NCBI RefSeq assembly: GCF_013449375.1
Contig: NZ_JACDRR010000005.1
Coordinates: forward strand, 628,880 to 692,879
From: Pectobacterium sp. CFBP8739
GTDB lineage: Bacteria; Pseudomonadota; Gammaproteobacteria; Enterobacterales; Enterobacteriaceae
Direction of reading: 5' to 3'
Length of the DNA stretch: 64,000 bases
Shown: in pieces, positions 28,774-41,585 of the stretch
Position numbering within the stretch: the first letter of the stretch is position 1
Layout: each line of letters begins with the position of its first letter
Notes under the pieces: generated by a model
The model's database searches: none
What the model saw: the letters and a program-made list of their open reading frames with translations, nothing else
What the model was told of the DNA's origin: nothing
Position numbers and translations under genes: made by a program

Positions 28774-29940
28774 TTACTCCAGCCCGACTTTCAGTAATTT
28801 GCCATTGTCATGATCGGTCAGAAAATAGAGGTAACCGTCAGGCCCCAGTCTTACGTCGCGGATGCGTTCACCGCGGTTGCTCAGCAAGCGCTCTTGTGAA
28901 ACGACGTTATCGCCATCAAGCGTTAGACGAATCAGGTTCTTCTCTGCCAGTGCGCCGATAAAGACTGAGTTTTTCCACTGCGGGAAACGGTCGCTGTTAT
29001 AGAAGGCCATTCCGCTGATGCCCGGTGATTTCTCCCAATAAAAATCGGGATTCACCATACCGGCGATCTCTTTTCCTTTCGCTTCTGGAATCTTCAGCCC
29101 GGAATAGTTAATGCCATGCGTTGCAATTGGCCAGCCATAATTTTCGCCCGCTTTGGGAATGTTAATTTCATCGCCGCCTTTCGGGCCATGTTCATGTTCC
29201 CACAGCACGCCAGACCACGGATTAATCGCCAATCCCTGCGGGTTGCGATGTCCGTAAGACCAGATTTCCGGTCGTGCGTTAGGCGTGTTCACAAACGGGT
29301 TATCGGACGGTACTTTCCCCTCCGCCGTCAGGCGAACAATCTTGCCTTGTAGCTTATCCAGATCCTGTGCGGTCGGGCGCTCGTTGTTTTCACCCAGCGC
29401 GATAAACAGGTGACCTTGTCGATCAAACGCCAGCTTGCCGCCGAAGTGGTTACCCGTCGACAACTTCGGTTCCTGACGGAAGAAGACCGTGAAGTTCTCT
29501 AATCGCTTATTGTCCTCGGAGAGTTTGCCATAGCCGATTGCGGTTCCCGCTTTACCATCACTGCCCTCTTCAGCAAAACTCAGGTAGATGCGTCGATTCT
29601 GCGCGAAGTCCGGCGATAGCGCGACTTCCAGCAATCCGCCCTGTGATTTAGCGAAAACCTTCGGGACGCCCGCTATCGGGGCAGACAGCGCGCTCCCCGC
29701 TTTCCACAAGCGTAAATGCCCAGCGCGTTCCGTAATCAAAATCCCCTGACCTTCCGGTAAAAACGCTAATGACCACGGGTGGTCCAGTTTATCCTGTAAT
29801 TCCGTCACCTTCGGTTCTGCCGCTACTAGCGGGCTGGAAAACAGCAGCGTAGCGCCAAGCAGCAGCCAATGTGGCGCAGCAGAAAATCGTCGTAACCGTG
29901 TGTGTAAAGCAGAATGGCGAGGCATTGGGCAATAGGACAT
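28774..29940 (-). CDS. yliI: PQQ-dependent aldose sugar dehydrogenase YliI
   Basis: 388-residue periplasmic beta-propeller enzyme of the soluble glucose dehydrogenase family, oxidising aldoses with PQQ. The signal peptide (HWLLLGATLLFSSPLVAA) has an unusually long n-region. Family features include HPWSLAFLPEGQGILITERAG, GENNERPTAQDLDKLQGKIVRL and GHRNPQGLAINPWSGVLWEHEHGPKGGDE. The ATG at 29940 has GGAGA 7 nt upstream. Whether PQQ is made by this organism cannot be seen here. Confidence 0.88.
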   Translation of the reverse strand: MSYCPMPRHSALHTRLRRFSAAPHWLLLGATLLFSSPLVAAEPKVTELQDKLDHPWSLAFLPEGQGILITERAGHLRLWKAGSALSAPIAGVPKVFAKSQGGLLEVALSPDFAQNRRIYLSFAEEGSDGKAGTAIGYGKLSEDNKRLENFTVFFRQEPKLSTGNHFGGKLAFDRQGHLFIALGENNERPTAQDLDKLQGKIVRLTAEGKVPSDNPFVNTPNARPEIWSYGHRNPQGLAINPWSGVLWEHEHGPKGGDEINIPKAGENYGWPIATHGINYSGLKIPEAKGKEIAGMVNPDFYWEKSPGISGMAFYNSDRFPQWKNSVFIGALAEKNLIRLTLDGDNVVSQERLLSNRGERIRDVRLGPDGYLYFLTDHDNGKLLKVGLE

Positions 29941-30163
29941 CGCGTTGTCTCCATCCAACAAAAAGTCCTGTAAATTTAGGCGGCGGGCAATGTTTGTGCA
30001 AAAAAATGGGGCAAGGTTTACATTTATTGAAGAAATCAGCGATTAAAAACCTCATCACCACGACGATAAAATGCTGAGTTTTACGCCACTGACTATAAGG
30101 ATAATCAACTATGGTGTAAAATCCTCCGGTTTTTATTTTCTGTTTATTTTGTGAGCGAATAAT

Positions 30164-31477
30164 ATGCAACAACCACGTATCGGCTTTGTTTCCCTCGGCT
30201 GCCCGAAAAACCTCGTCGACTCCGAGAGGATTCTGACCGAACTGCGTACTGAAGGTTATCAGGTCGTCCCGCGCTATGACGACGCTGAACTGGTGATCGT
30301 CAATACCTGTGGTTTTATTGACAGCGCCGTACAAGAGTCGCTGGAAGCGATCGGCGAAGCGCTGAATGAGAACGGTAAAGTTATCGTCACAGGCTGTCTG
30401 GGTGCCAAAGAAAATCAAATACGCGAAGTGCATCCAAAAGTGCTGGAAATTACCGGCCCGCACAGCTACGAGCAGGTGCTGTCGCACGTACATCAATATG
30501 TTCCTAAACCGACGCACAACCCGTTTACCAGTTTAGTCCCTGAGCAGGGCGTGAAACTCACGCCACGCCATTACGCGTATCTGAAAATCTCAGAAGGCTG
30601 TGACCACCGCTGCACATTCTGCATCATCCCATCTATGCGTGGCGATTTGGATAGCCGCCCAATCGGTTCGGTGCTGGATGAAGCGAAACGTCTGGTTGAT
30701 GCCGGCGTAAAAGAGCTGCTGGTGATTTCTCAGGATACCTCGGCGTACGGCGCAGATGTGAAGCAGCGTACCGGATTCTGGAACGGGCAGCCGGTCAAGA
30801 CCAGTATGGTCAGCCTGTGTGAGCAACTGGCGTCTCTCGGTGTGTGGGTGCGTTTGCACTATGTCTACCCTTACCCGCACGTAGACGATGTGATTCCATT
30901 AATGGCGGAAGGCAAGATTCTGCCGTATCTGGACATCCCACTCCAGCACGCCAGCCCGAAAATTCTCAAACTGATGAAGCGCCCCGGCGCAGTCGAAAGA
31001 ACGCTGGAGCGTATTAAGCGCTGGCGCGAAATCTGCCCAGACTTAACGCTGCGTTCTACCTTCATTGTCGGTTTCCCTGGCGAGACGGAAGAAGATTTCC
31101 AAATGCTGCTCGATTTCCTGAAAGAAGCTAAACTCGATCGCGTGGGCTGCTTTAAATTCAGCCCGGTCGAAGGTGCTGCGGCAAATGCATTGCCGGATCA
31201 GGTGCCGGAAGAGATCAAAGAAGAACGTTATCATCGTTTCATGCAGCTTCAGCAGGCCATTTCTACCCAGCGCTTGCAGGATAAAATTGGCCGTGAAGTG
31301 CTGGTATTGATCGATGAAATCGACGAAGAAGGCGCGATTGGCCGCAGCATGGCCGATGCCCCTGAAATCGACGGCGCGGTTTACCTGAACGGAGAAACGG
31401 GCGTGAAAGTCGGTGATATCGTTAAGGTCAAAGTTGAACACGCAGACGAGTACGATCTGTGGGGTAGCCGAGTTTAA
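30164..31477 (+). CDS. rimO: Ribosomal protein S12 methylthiotransferase RimO
   Basis: 437-residue radical-SAM enzyme that methylthiolates Asp89 of ribosomal protein S12. The N-terminal UPF0004 domain carries Fe-S cysteines (SLGCPKN, NTCGF, GCLGA). The radical-SAM motif is [10 protein letters not shown]-terminal TRAM domain follows ([15 protein letters not shown] to the end). Length agrees with E. coli RimO. E. coli bssR, next to yliI, is absent here. Confidence 0.96.
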   Translation: MQQPRIGFVSLGCPKNLVDSERILTELRTEGYQVVPRYDDAELVIVNTCGFIDSAVQESLEAIGEALNENGKVIVTGCLGAKENQIREVHPKVLEITGPHSYEQVLSHVHQYVPKPTHNPFTSLVPEQGVKLTPRHYAYLKISEGCDHRCTFCIIPSMRGDLDSRPIGSVLDEAKRLVDAGVKELLVISQDTSAYGADVKQRTGFWNGQPVKTSMVSLCEQLASLGVWVRLHYVYPYPHVDDVIPLMAEGKILPYLDIPLQHASPKILKLMKRPGAVERTLERIKRWREICPDLTLRSTFIVGFPGETEEDFQMLLDFLKEAKLDRVGCFKFSPVEGAAANALPDQVPEEIKEERYHRFMQLQQAISTQRLQDKIGREVLVLIDEIDEEGAIGRSMADAPEIDGAVYLNGETGVKVGDIVKVKVEHADEYDLWGSRV

Positions 31478-31531
31478 CGCGCCTATTACGCCTAATACCG
31501 ATCGTTTGAGGATCGAGATACACGGGGCGAC

Positions 31532-31570
31532 CACAGGGGTGAGGCCTCCCTGCGGGAACCTCCCCCTGTG
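31532..31570. repeat. GC-rich palindromic intergenic element after rimO
   Basis: CACAGGGG-T-GAGG pairs with CCTC-CCCCTGTG (12 bp with one bulge), and a small CCC-TGC-GGG hairpin sits inside the loop. There is no T run. Its form suggests a dispersed palindromic repeat of the BIME/ERIC kind rather than a terminator. Confidence 0.5.
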
Positions 31571-31607
31571 TTTCCCCTAACAACGGACTAAGTAACCAGT
31601 ATTACCC

Positions 31608-31644
31608 ATCACGCCAGCTTTTCTGCCCGAAAGGCTGGCGTGAT
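31608..31644 (+). terminator. Probable rimO terminator
   Basis: ATCACGCCAGC and GCTGGCGTGAT form a perfect 11-bp stem with a 15-nt loop, followed by ATTTAC. It is a strong hairpin with a weak T tract. Confidence 0.65.
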
Positions 31645-31754
31645 ATTTACTGGCATTCTCATCCTAACGCTGAAAATTCAATCAATAAACCATCCGTTCC
31701 TCGCCTTCGTCTTGCGTCACCCTGTCAGGTAAAGTAGCCTTGAGGCATGATTAG

Positions 31755-32558
<804 letters not shown>

Positions 32559-32566
32559 GGCTTGTT

Positions 32567-33742
32567 CTACGCCGTTTTCCCTATCGCATTAGTCAGTTTG
32601 CGCCATAGCCATTCCAGCGGACCTTGCCGAAAATAGCGCAACCAGTAGTGAGAAAAAACCAGATTAACGATCCAGATAAGGGGCACCAGCGCTAACAGTT
32701 GCAGACGACTAAAGGCCATAAACAGACCAAGCTGGTTGAATAGCATCACACCAATAAAGGTTTGCAGCAAATAGTTGGTTAACGCCATACGCCCGACATC
32801 TGTAATCCAATACGTAATGCGCCATTGGCACAGCGTGCCCCAAAAACCGTAGCACAGCGCCAGATAGCCTATCGCCTGCAAGGGTGAACTCAGCTCGCGC
32901 GGAATTTGCAATAACAGCCCGCTCCAGCGATATTCCCAGTCCACCAGCCATTGCCCCACCACACCGATACTGTTAATCGCCAGGCCCAGCGGAATCAGCC
33001 ACAGTGCCACCTTACGATAGTGCGCTGTGCTGAATTCCCCCTTCAGCCAGCCGCTGCGCATCAACCCTGCACCTAATAACATCATGCCAGCCAGAACCCA
33101 AGCGTACTGTAATCCTAATGACAAGAAACCATCCGTCAGCAGATCAAAACGAATCTTCCAGGCTTCTGCTCCCCCCAAAGTTCGCCAGTAAGCCTCATAG
33201 GAGACATCCGCCACGCTCGGTAACCAGAATCGCCCTGGTTGTAACGTCAAAATATGGTTTAGAACAAACAGAACAATGATCTCAACTAGGTATAATAAAG
33301 CCCCCATGTATATCAGTTGTCGGCTACTCGTGGCGTAACGAATGAGGTTATAACTCAGGATGCCGATCAGCGCGTAGTCAAACAAAATATCGCCATCCCA
33401 CAGAAAGATGGCATGAATCGACCCAATGATCATCAACCAGAACAAACGAGCATGAACCCAGCGTACTCCTCGGGGAAGTAACAACTGCAATCCCGCCCCG
33501 AACAGAAGGGAAAATATCGTCAAAAATTTTATCTGCGCCAGCAGATCCATCGCCGCCCACGTCAAAGTATCGGACAACGTGGGGTCTCCCTGCCAGGCTG
33601 GATTAAGGTATGCCGCATGCGGTAAACCAAATGACGTAATGTTGAGCAGTAAAATGCCCAAGATGGCAATGCCACGCGCGAAATCCAGTGTAACGATCCG
33701 CGAAGGTGACGAATGCGGTGACGGAATAGTGTGAGAAGGCAT
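32567..33742 (-). CDS. yeiB: YeiB-family multipass membrane protein (DUF418)
   Basis: 391-residue inner-membrane protein with about ten helices. The N-terminal RIVTLDFARGIAILGILLLNI and the C-terminal FSHYWLRYFRQGPLEWLWR are typical of the YeiB/DUF418 family, which is related to acyltransferase-like membrane proteins and has no known substrate. In E. coli it also lies directly downstream of folE. The gap to folE is 137 bp; the two may share a transcript. Confidence 0.88.
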   Translation of the reverse strand: MPSHTIPSPHSSPSRIVTLDFARGIAILGILLLNITSFGLPHAAYLNPAWQGDPTLSDTLTWAAMDLLAQIKFLTIFSLLFGAGLQLLLPRGVRWVHARLFWLMIIGSIHAIFLWDGDILFDYALIGILSYNLIRYATSSRQLIYMGALLYLVEIIVLFVLNHILTLQPGRFWLPSVADVSYEAYWRTLGGAEAWKIRFDLLTDGFLSLGLQYAWVLAGMMLLGAGLMRSGWLKGEFSTAHYRKVALWLIPLGLAINSIGVVGQWLVDWEYRWSGLLLQIPRELSSPLQAIGYLALCYGFWGTLCQWRITYWITDVGRMALTNYLLQTFIGVMLFNQLGLFMAFSRLQLLALVPLIWIVNLVFSHYWLRYFRQGPLEWLWRKLTNAIGKTA

Positions 33743-33879
33743 ACAAATTACATTTTCAAATCATCGAAGTAGCGATTGTATGCACAGAAAAGGAAAAAGC
33801 GAAGACACTTGCTAATTTGACGGTAACTTATTGTGGCGATGACGAGGATATTCCCGGCATCATCGCCAATAAAACAGGC

Positions 33880-34542
33880 TTAATTATGGTGGCGAACCGC
33901 GCGCAGGAATTCCTGACGTGTGTTCTGGCTGGATTTAAACAGCCCGCCGAGCGATGTCGTGGTCGTGGCGCTGGTCGCATCACGAATACCGCGCGCCTTC
34001 ACGCAGTAATGCACCGCATCGATCGAAACCGCAACGTTATTGGTACCCAACAGCGTTTGCAGCGCGACGAGAATCTGCTGCGTTAAGCGTTCCTGCACCT
34101 GAGGGCGCTGGGAGAAAAACTGGACGATGCGGTTGAGTTTCGACAAACCAATGACACCATCTTTCGGGATATACGCCACCGTCGCTTTCCCATCGATCGT
34201 CACGAAATGGTGTTCACAGGTACTGGTCAGCGTGATGTCACGCACGGTAACCATTTCATCAACCTTCATTTTGTTTTCAATGATGGTGATTTTAGGGAAA
34301 TTGGCGTAGTCCAAGCCGGAGAATATTTCATCAACGTACATTTTAGCGATACGAGTCGGTGTTTCAGCCAGGCTGTCATCGCTCAGATCGAGACTCAGCA
34401 AATTCATAATTTCCGTCATATGCTCAGCAATACGTTGCTTACGCGTATCCCGATCCAACAACGCCCCACGCAGCGGCGTTTCCAGACCACGTGCCAGCAG
34501 CGCTTCGTGCACCATAACGGCTTCTTTACTTAGTGATGACAT
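33880..34542 (-). CDS. folE: GTP cyclohydrolase I FolE
   Basis: 220-residue enzyme converting GTP to 7,8-dihydroneopterin triphosphate, the first step of folate synthesis. Zinc and active-site residues appear in [23 protein letters not shown] (C, H, H), with the third zinc ligand in [11 protein letters not shown]. The ATG follows GGAGAATAATA. Length is two residues below E. coli FolE. No MetJ box was recognised upstream. Confidence 0.96.
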   Translation of the reverse strand: MSSLSKEAVMVHEALLARGLETPLRGALLDRDTRKQRIAEHMTEIMNLLSLDLSDDSLAETPTRIAKMYVDEIFSGLDYANFPKITIIENKMKVDEMVTVRDITLTSTCEHHFVTIDGKATVAYIPKDGVIGLSKLNRIVQFFSQRPQVQERLTQQILVALQTLLGTNNVAVSIDAVHYCVKARGIRDATSATTTTSLGGLFKSSQNTRQEFLRAVRHHN

Positions 34543-34843
34543 TATTATTCTCCTGCAGGTGTAACTATGTCTATCGCACGGCTCTGATCAGACCCTAGCG
34601 CCGTCAACACTCTAGTTGAGAGAGTTACGATTATCCAGTGATTGTACGTCATGATTGTTGAAATAGATTCAGGTTATCACCCGCAGTGGGTGTACCACGG
34701 TGCCGTAACGGGGGGGAATCTTGTGCACAGAAAGACCTCGATTCCGCCATCAATGTTCTATTGATAAATCATAACCACATGCATAGCGGGTGGTTGTATG
34801 TTCAAGAAGCTAATGCGTTTTGAACTGGCTAAAGCCATAACAA

Positions 34844-34874
34844 AAAAGCACCGGGAACCTGTCCCAGTGCTTTT
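34844..34874 (-). terminator. Terminator of the chemoreceptor gene
   Basis: AAAAGCAC-C-GGGA pairs with TCCC-A-GTGCTTTT around a 5-nt loop. Reading on the minus strand the stem runs into TTTTTTG, as expected for the gene ending at 34936. Confidence 0.85.
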
Positions 34875-34935
34875 AGCGATAAATTACCTGAATTTCGCGG
34901 CTATCAGCACGCTGACACCACGTAACATGGAGCTA

Positions 34936-36618
34936 TCAGAAAGTTTCCCAATTGTCGTTAGCATTGCCTTTTTTCCCACCTGCGGCCGCTAATAACATCG
35001 GTTTCTTTGCAGTTGGTGCATTCTCCGCCAGTCGATCCTGAGGACGACGGCGCGCGTCTGCAGCCGACAGTTGGAATACCGATACAGCCTCGGTCAACTG
35101 GCGAGCCTGATCTTCCAGCGATGCCGCAGCGGCGGCAGATTCTTGTACCAACGCGGCGTTTTGTTGTGTCACGCCATCCATTTCGGTGACTGCAAGCCCG
35201 ATTTGTTCTATACCACGACTTTGTTCGTCCGATGCCGATGCGATTTCTCCCATCAGGTCGTTCACTCGGGTAATTGCGGAAATGATGGAATCCATCGCTT
35301 CACCCGTTTGTGTAACCTGATCAGAGCCCACATGGATACGTTCAACGGATTCTGTGATCAGGCTTTCAATTTCTTTCGCTGCTTGAGCACTGCGCTGTGC
35401 CAGATTGCGAACTTCGCCAGCAACCACCGCAAAACCACGCCCCTGCTCCCCCGCTCTGGCCGCTTCGACTGCCGCGTTCAGCGCCAGAATATTGGTTTGG
35501 AAGGCAATGCCGTTAATCACGCTGGTGATATCAGCAATTTTCTTCGAACTGGTCGTAATGCTCGCCATCGTCGCCATCACATCCGACGTGACCTCGCCAC
35601 CTTTCTTCGCCGCAACAGAAGCATCCTGTGCTAACTTAGTAGCTTGGTGAACGTTATCAGCATTCTGTTTCACCGTCGCACTCAGCTCTTCCATACTGGC
35701 GGCCGTTTGTTCCAGTGCCGAAGCCTGCTGTTCAGTACGTGCGGATAAATCGTCATTACCGCTCTTAATTTCACTGGATCCCTGATGAATCGATGCGGAA
35801 CTGTCTCGGATAATGGAAACGGTATTAACCAAACTGCCCTGCATCTCTTTCAGATAAGGAATCAACTGCCCAGCACAGTTACGGCCAAACTCCTCAATGG
35901 GATGATTAAGCTGACCGGCAGCCAGTACCTGAAAATAGCCCTTGATCATATTCAACGGTTTAACCAAGTAGTTAACCAAGTAGCGATCGGTCAATAAGAG
36001 GATAATCAATCCAATCACCGCTGCACCGAGCAGAATCTTGTTACTCCAGCCGACCAGACCGTACACCTCGCCCATTGAGGTTTCTGTCGACGAAAAAATC
36101 GCGGATTGGTATTTATCCATGTTGGCACCAAACGCGACGCTAAGTGGTGGATACGTTTTACGGAAGAGCTGGCGGAATTCATCCTGACGATTTTCACGCG
36201 CAGCGTTCAGCATGGGTGTCAATCCGTTGTCCAATAACTGACTCCACGCAGCAGTCATATTGTCTGCAGTTTCTTTATCAACACCAACATGTTCAATACG
36301 TTTAAATGCCGCCAGTTGATCCGATGTGATTTTAAATGCTGCGGTTGCCGCCGTGAAAACTTTCTCCGCATCGGCGACATCACCCGTTTGCTGGAAATCC
36401 ATCGAGCGAACAACACGCGTAACCGTACGAAAATATTGATCGTTACCTTTTACCAAGATTTCTACGTTTTTGCGTTGTGTTTCACTGGTTTCCAACAGTT
36501 TCGTCATGCTGTTTAATGAGGTGGAGGTAAAGAAAGATGCACCGCCCCACACAACCAAAAACAGCCCCAGTATGATTAAAAGCATTGCCCTGATGGTGAT
36601 ATTTTTTAAAAAGTTCAC
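34936..36618 (-). CDS. Methyl-accepting chemotaxis protein
   Basis: 560-residue chemoreceptor. TM1 ([20 protein letters not shown]) and TM2 ([15 protein letters not shown], about residues 190-210) bracket a four-helix periplasmic domain of the Tar/Tsr type. A HAMP linker follows, then a methylation and signalling domain with the conserved hairpin tip ([21 protein letters not shown]). The chain ends in NWETF, the tether that recruits CheR and CheB, so it is a high-abundance-type receptor. The start is GTG with GGAG 6 nt upstream. The ligand is unknown. Confidence 0.93.
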   Translation of the reverse strand: MNFLKNITIRAMLLIILGLFLVVWGGASFFTSTSLNSMTKLLETSETQRKNVEILVKGNDQYFRTVTRVVRSMDFQQTGDVADAEKVFTAATAAFKITSDQLAAFKRIEHVGVDKETADNMTAAWSQLLDNGLTPMLNAARENRQDEFRQLFRKTYPPLSVAFGANMDKYQSAIFSSTETSMGEVYGLVGWSNKILLGAAVIGLIILLLTDRYLVNYLVKPLNMIKGYFQVLAAGQLNHPIEEFGRNCAGQLIPYLKEMQGSLVNTVSIIRDSSASIHQGSSEIKSGNDDLSARTEQQASALEQTAASMEELSATVKQNADNVHQATKLAQDASVAAKKGGEVTSDVMATMASITTSSKKIADITSVINGIAFQTNILALNAAVEAARAGEQGRGFAVVAGEVRNLAQRSAQAAKEIESLITESVERIHVGSDQVTQTGEAMDSIISAITRVNDLMGEIASASDEQSRGIEQIGLAVTEMDGVTQQNAALVQESAAAAASLEDQARQLTEAVSVFQLSAADARRRPQDRLAENAPTAKKPMLLAAAGGKKGNANDNWETF

Positions 36619-37530
36619 AGAAGACTCCTATGAATTATTTGGCGATTTTCCTCTGTGCTTTCTGCAACATCGTCGCACATATTTATTAAGATCACGCCTA
36701 GTTTTATGTTATTTAATGAAGAGCACTATCGTTGGCTCTCATTCATTCGCATGGGTTCCTTTTATGACTAAAGGCACATATCCTTGCAGTAATAGTAGGA
36801 GCCTCCTACCACCACATGTACGTTATCGGCACAGTAGATTTGTACTTTACGCTTTTCAATTAGCCAGAATGATAAAGGGTAACTATAGCTAACGTCGATC
36901 ATTTCACTATCGTTATTCTCCTTTTTATTTAGTAGGTTAAATTCATCAAGCTTCCTATCTGGAAACAGCCGATGCAACGTTGCCTCTCCATTGCACGGCT
37001 CGGCAACATACGGCTAACTCAGCTCGTCTCTCATAAATGAAGCTTATGTTTCATATTATCGGTCTGTTTTTTCTTTTTTCCATGTCTGTAGAAGAAATCA
37101 TGCATTATTTTTTTGTGATTATTCTTATTTCCATACCAGCATTTCTTTTAAAAAAATAGATTCCCTCTGTGTCAATTAGTTAGCTACAGCACTGTTGGGT
37201 CAAACGGCCTTCTTTTCATTTTTTTCTCTGTATCAGAATATATTAATCATGATGATAATTACGCGAGTCATTTTTTATCAGGCTGCTTATTGTCTATATC
37301 TGCTGAATAATTTCATTCATGTCATATTTATCTCCATTTGTGATTTATTGATCTTACCGCGATACATGAAAACGTTGTTCCACGACCGCTGGCTCTCATC
37401 GCTCGGTGTACATGAGATGTGTTGTCTTCGCATCAGCGTGACATTCATCCCTTGCGAAATGTGCAGCTTGCCGCTACAATTCACAAAAAATGAATAATCA
37501 AATGCAAGTTAATTACAAAAAGAGAATATA
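36619..37530. other. AT-rich gene-poor region between the MCP and the LysR gene
   Basis: About 900 bp of markedly AT-rich DNA with no convincing gene. On the minus strand a 44-codon frame (ATG at 36902, beginning MIDVSYSYPLSFW) has AGGAG rather far upstream and could be a remnant or small gene. A 100-codon plus frame at 37195-37497 has no ribosome site and low-complexity composition. The stretch may hold promoters for the flanking genes. Confidence 0.5.
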
Positions 37531-38421
37531 ATGGATTTGACCCAGCTCCGAATGTTCTGCCTCGTCGCCGAAACGGGCTCCGTCGCGCGTGCTGCGGAAC
37601 AGCTTCACCGAGTGCCCTCAAATCTGACCACGCGGTTACGCCAGTTGGAACAGGAATTGGGTACCGATTTGTTTATCCGTGAGAAACAGCGTCTTCGTCT
37701 GTCCCCGATTGGGCACAATTTCTTATGCTATGCACAGCGCATTTTGGCACTCAGCGAAGAAGCGATCAGCATGACGCGCACGGGTGAACCCGCAGGTAAT
37801 TTCGCACTAGGCTCAATGGAAAGCACAGCGGCAACTCGTTTGCCCACGCTATTAGCGACTTACCATCAGCGCTACCCCAACGTGTCGCTGTCTCTGAACA
37901 CCGGTACATCAGGGGAAATTATTGAACGCGTGCGCGCAGGAACGCTGGCTGCCGCGTTAGTCGATGGCCCTGTCGTCTACGATGAGCTGAATGGCTGTTC
38001 ATGCTTTACGGAACGACTCGTGCTGATATCCGACACGACGCACGCACCAATTACCCATGCGCGGGATGCCAGCCACGATACGCTGTTTGCCTTCCGCCCC
38101 AGCTGTTCTTACAGAAAGCGCCTTGAGAACTGGTTCCAACAGGATGGCGTGGTGCCCGGCACTATCATGGAGATCCACTCATACCATGCCATGCTTGCCT
38201 GTGTAGCCAGCGGGGCTGGGCTCGCCATGCTCCCCTATGCCATCCTTGAATCGTTGCCCGCTGGCGGGCGCGTTCAGGTACATGAATTACCGCCCGACAT
38301 CGCCACCGCGTCTACGTGGCTCGTCTGGCGGCGCGATGCCTTCGGCCCCAACGTCGAGGCACTGAAGAAACTCATTATTGAACAGGCCAGCATGATTGAA
38401 CCGCCCGCTCAGCAGGAATAA
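37531..38421 (+). CDS. LysR-family transcriptional regulator (PtrR/YneJ-like)
   Basis: 296-residue regulator. The N-terminal winged helix-turn-helix (MDLTQLRMFCLVAETGSVARAA, then VPSNLTTRLRQLEQELG) is followed by a substrate-binding domain. The sequence resembles E. coli YneJ (PtrR) closely, including RLRLSPIGHNFL, FRPSCSYRKRLENWF and SYHAMLACVASGAGLAM. Its position just upstream of frmA on the same strand (112 bp gap) suggests it controls the formaldehyde genes, but this is inference. No FrmR repressor is seen. Confidence 0.9.
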   Translation: MDLTQLRMFCLVAETGSVARAAEQLHRVPSNLTTRLRQLEQELGTDLFIREKQRLRLSPIGHNFLCYAQRILALSEEAISMTRTGEPAGNFALGSMESTAATRLPTLLATYHQRYPNVSLSLNTGTSGEIIERVRAGTLAAALVDGPVVYDELNGCSCFTERLVLISDTTHAPITHARDASHDTLFAFRPSCSYRKRLENWFQQDGVVPGTIMEIHSYHAMLACVASGAGLAMLPYAILESLPAGGRVQVHELPPDIATASTWLVWRRDAFGPNVEALKKLIIEQASMIEPPAQQE

Positions 38422-38473
38422 CCCTTTATTTTCCCTGAGCGGCCATTTTCAAGACAGGACGACACAGCGATGA

Positions 38474-39655
<1,182 letters not shown>

Positions 39656-39696
39656 TTGCACCGCAGTCAGGAACAGAAAAAGGAGGCTGTACAACG

Positions 39697-40542
39697 ATGA
39701 CTTCATCACTGGAACTGCTGGAAGAACACCGTATGTTTGGCGGCTGGCAACAGCGCTACCGCCATGAGTCAGCCACGCTGAACACCGCGATGACGTTCAG
39801 CATTTATCTGCCGCCGACACAGGATGACACGCCGCCGCCCGTACTTTACTGGCTGTCTGGGTTAACCTGTAACGACGAAAATTTTACGACGAAAGCAGGC
39901 GCGCAGCGCGTTGCCTCCGAGCTGGGTTTGGTGCTGGTCATGCCGGACACCAGCCCACGTGGTGACGGCGTAGCAGATGATGCTGGGTACGATTTGGGTC
40001 AGGGTGCAGGGTTCTACGTGAATGCCACGCAGGCACCTTGGTCGGCACACTACCGGATGTATGACTACATCAGCAGTGAACTGCCGGCACTGATTCAGCA
40101 GCATTTTAACGTGGCCAGCCGTCAGTCCATCAGCGGGCATTCAATGGGCGGGCACGGCGCGCTGATGCTGGCGCTACGCAATCCGGAAAAATTCCTGTCT
40201 GCATCTGCGTTTGCCCCGATCGTTAACCCAAGTCAGGTTCCTTGGGGACGCAAGGCGCTTACCGCCTATCTCGGCGAGGATGAGGCGCAGTGGTTGCAGT
40301 ATGACAGCTGCCATTTACTGGCAAATAGCCAGAAGAAGCTGCCGATGCTGGTCGATCAGGGAGACTGCGATCAGTTTCTCCCTGACCAGTTGCAACCCGC
40401 GAAGCTGGAAGAACTGGCAAGCCAGTATGCCTGGCCGCTAACGCTGCGGACACAATCCGGCTATGACCACAGCTATTTCTTCATCGCGAGTTTCATCGAG
40501 GACCACCTGCGCTTCCACGCCCGCTATTTATTGGAAGACTAG
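39697..40542 (+). CDS. frmB: S-formylglutathione hydrolase FrmB
   Basis: 281-residue esterase-D family alpha/beta hydrolase that releases formate and glutathione, completing formaldehyde detoxification. The nucleophile is S149 in GHSMGGHGA; the acid and base lie in DQGDCDQF and SGYDHSYFF. The ATG is preceded by AAAGGAGG. It follows frmA and ends at a strong terminator at 40582. E. coli carries a second such enzyme (YeiG) near folE; this one could be either lineage. Confidence 0.95.
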   Translation: MTSSLELLEEHRMFGGWQQRYRHESATLNTAMTFSIYLPPTQDDTPPPVLYWLSGLTCNDENFTTKAGAQRVASELGLVLVMPDTSPRGDGVADDAGYDLGQGAGFYVNATQAPWSAHYRMYDYISSELPALIQQHFNVASRQSISGHSMGGHGALMLALRNPEKFLSASAFAPIVNPSQVPWGRKALTAYLGEDEAQWLQYDSCHLLANSQKKLPMLVDQGDCDQFLPDQLQPAKLEELASQYAWPLTLRTQSGYDHSYFFIASFIEDHLRFHARYLLED

Positions 40543-40581
40543 CAGTCCGAATAATAGTGCTATGCTTACCTCGTTGAGCGC

Positions 40582-40612
40582 CGCGCTCAGGAATCTCCTG
40601 AGCGCGTTTTCT
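40582..40612 (+). terminator. Intrinsic terminator of frmAB
   Basis: CGCGCTCAGGA and TCCTGAGCGCG form a perfect 11-bp stem with a 3-nt loop followed by TTTTCTC. Confidence 0.88.
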
Positions 40613-40699
40613 CTCCCAATCGTCATCATCCCTGAACAACACGAGCGCACCTGCCGCGTGCAGCCTTAACGGATCAAAAAAGAAAAAAAGGAAACCTTG

Positions 40700-41344
40700 A
40701 TGATACACGTTCATCACCTCGAGAAATCCCGTTCGACCCGCGTGACCTGGTTGTTGGAAGAGCTGGGCGTTGATTATAAAATCATTCGCTACGCACGTGA
40801 CCCAAAAACGTTTAGTGCTCCCACATCGCTCAAACAAATCCACCCGCTAGGGAAATCACCAGTGATTACCGATGGCGAACTCACCATTGCCGAATCCGGG
40901 GCCATTGTGGAATACCTGATTGAAACTTACGGTAACGGCAGACTCCGTCCACAGAGCGGACAAGCGCTACTGGACTATCGCTTCTGGCTGCATTTCGCTG
41001 AGGGTTCACTCATGCCGCTACTGGTAATGCGTTTGGTATTGGCAAAAACAGAATCCGCACCGATGCCATTTTTCATCCGTCCTATCGCACGCAAAATTGT
41101 GCAGAGTATCGAGCAGGCCTTTATTGTGCCACGGCTGACGACACAGTTGCAGTTCATCGAACAGCATTTGAGTACACAAGAGTGGTTTGCAGGAGCGTCG
41201 CTCAGCGGTGCCGATATACAAATGGCCGTCCCGCTGGTGTTAGCGAAAACGCGTCTGGATTTCAGCCGTTATCCGCATATCCAGCAATACATTGAGCGGA
41301 TAGAAAGCCAGCCAGCGTTTCAACGGGCTATCGCTCAGGATTAA
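40700..41344 (+). CDS. Glutathione S-transferase family protein
   Basis: 214-residue GST. The N-terminal domain (HHLEKSRSTRVTWLLEELGVDY, HPLGKSPVI, ESGAIVEYLIE) has the Ser-type active-site region and glutathione-binding residues; the helical C-terminal domain contains SGADIQMAVPLVL. The ATG at 40700 is used; the longer frame begins with TTG. It lies just after frmAB but beyond their terminator. A role with the glutathione-dependent formaldehyde pathway is possible but not shown. Confidence 0.87.
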   Translation: MIHVHHLEKSRSTRVTWLLEELGVDYKIIRYARDPKTFSAPTSLKQIHPLGKSPVITDGELTIAESGAIVEYLIETYGNGRLRPQSGQALLDYRFWLHFAEGSLMPLLVMRLVLAKTESAPMPFFIRPIARKIVQSIEQAFIVPRLTTQLQFIEQHLSTQEWFAGASLSGADIQMAVPLVLAKTRLDFSRYPHIQQYIERIESQPAFQRAIAQD

Positions 41345-41484
41345 CTGGGCAATCAGAACATATCCTCATCGGTGATAAATAACAAACCGGTCAGGAGCGA
41401 CAGAGAAAGAATTCTGTGAGCGTTTACTGATTATTCATAATCTAATAACGATATGCTGCTGTTTACCCCCGATATATTTCGAGC

Positions 41485-41515
41485 TATAACACAATTCTTA
41501 AGGTTATAACACAAT
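41485..41515 (+). promoter_or_regulatory. 20-bp-spaced direct repeat upstream of the KTSC gene
   Basis: TATAACACAAT occurs twice, at 41485-41495 and 41505-41515, two helical turns apart. GCTATA and TATAGC border the pair as an inverted repeat. This looks like a binding site for an unknown regulator or a -10-like duplication. Confidence 0.45.
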
Positions 41516-41585
41516 ATAGCCAGAGGGATCGAAAGAGGGGGTATCCCGTCAGGATGCGGCATTGATACGTTGGGAGTGATTAATT

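Noticed and set aside
34798..34992. 64-codon ORF between folE and the chemoreceptor
   Set aside because: It runs through the chemoreceptor terminator and into the end of that gene on the opposite strand.
37195..37497. 100-codon plus-strand ORF before the LysR gene
   Set aside because: Low-complexity AT-rich composition, no ribosome site, no recognisable domain.
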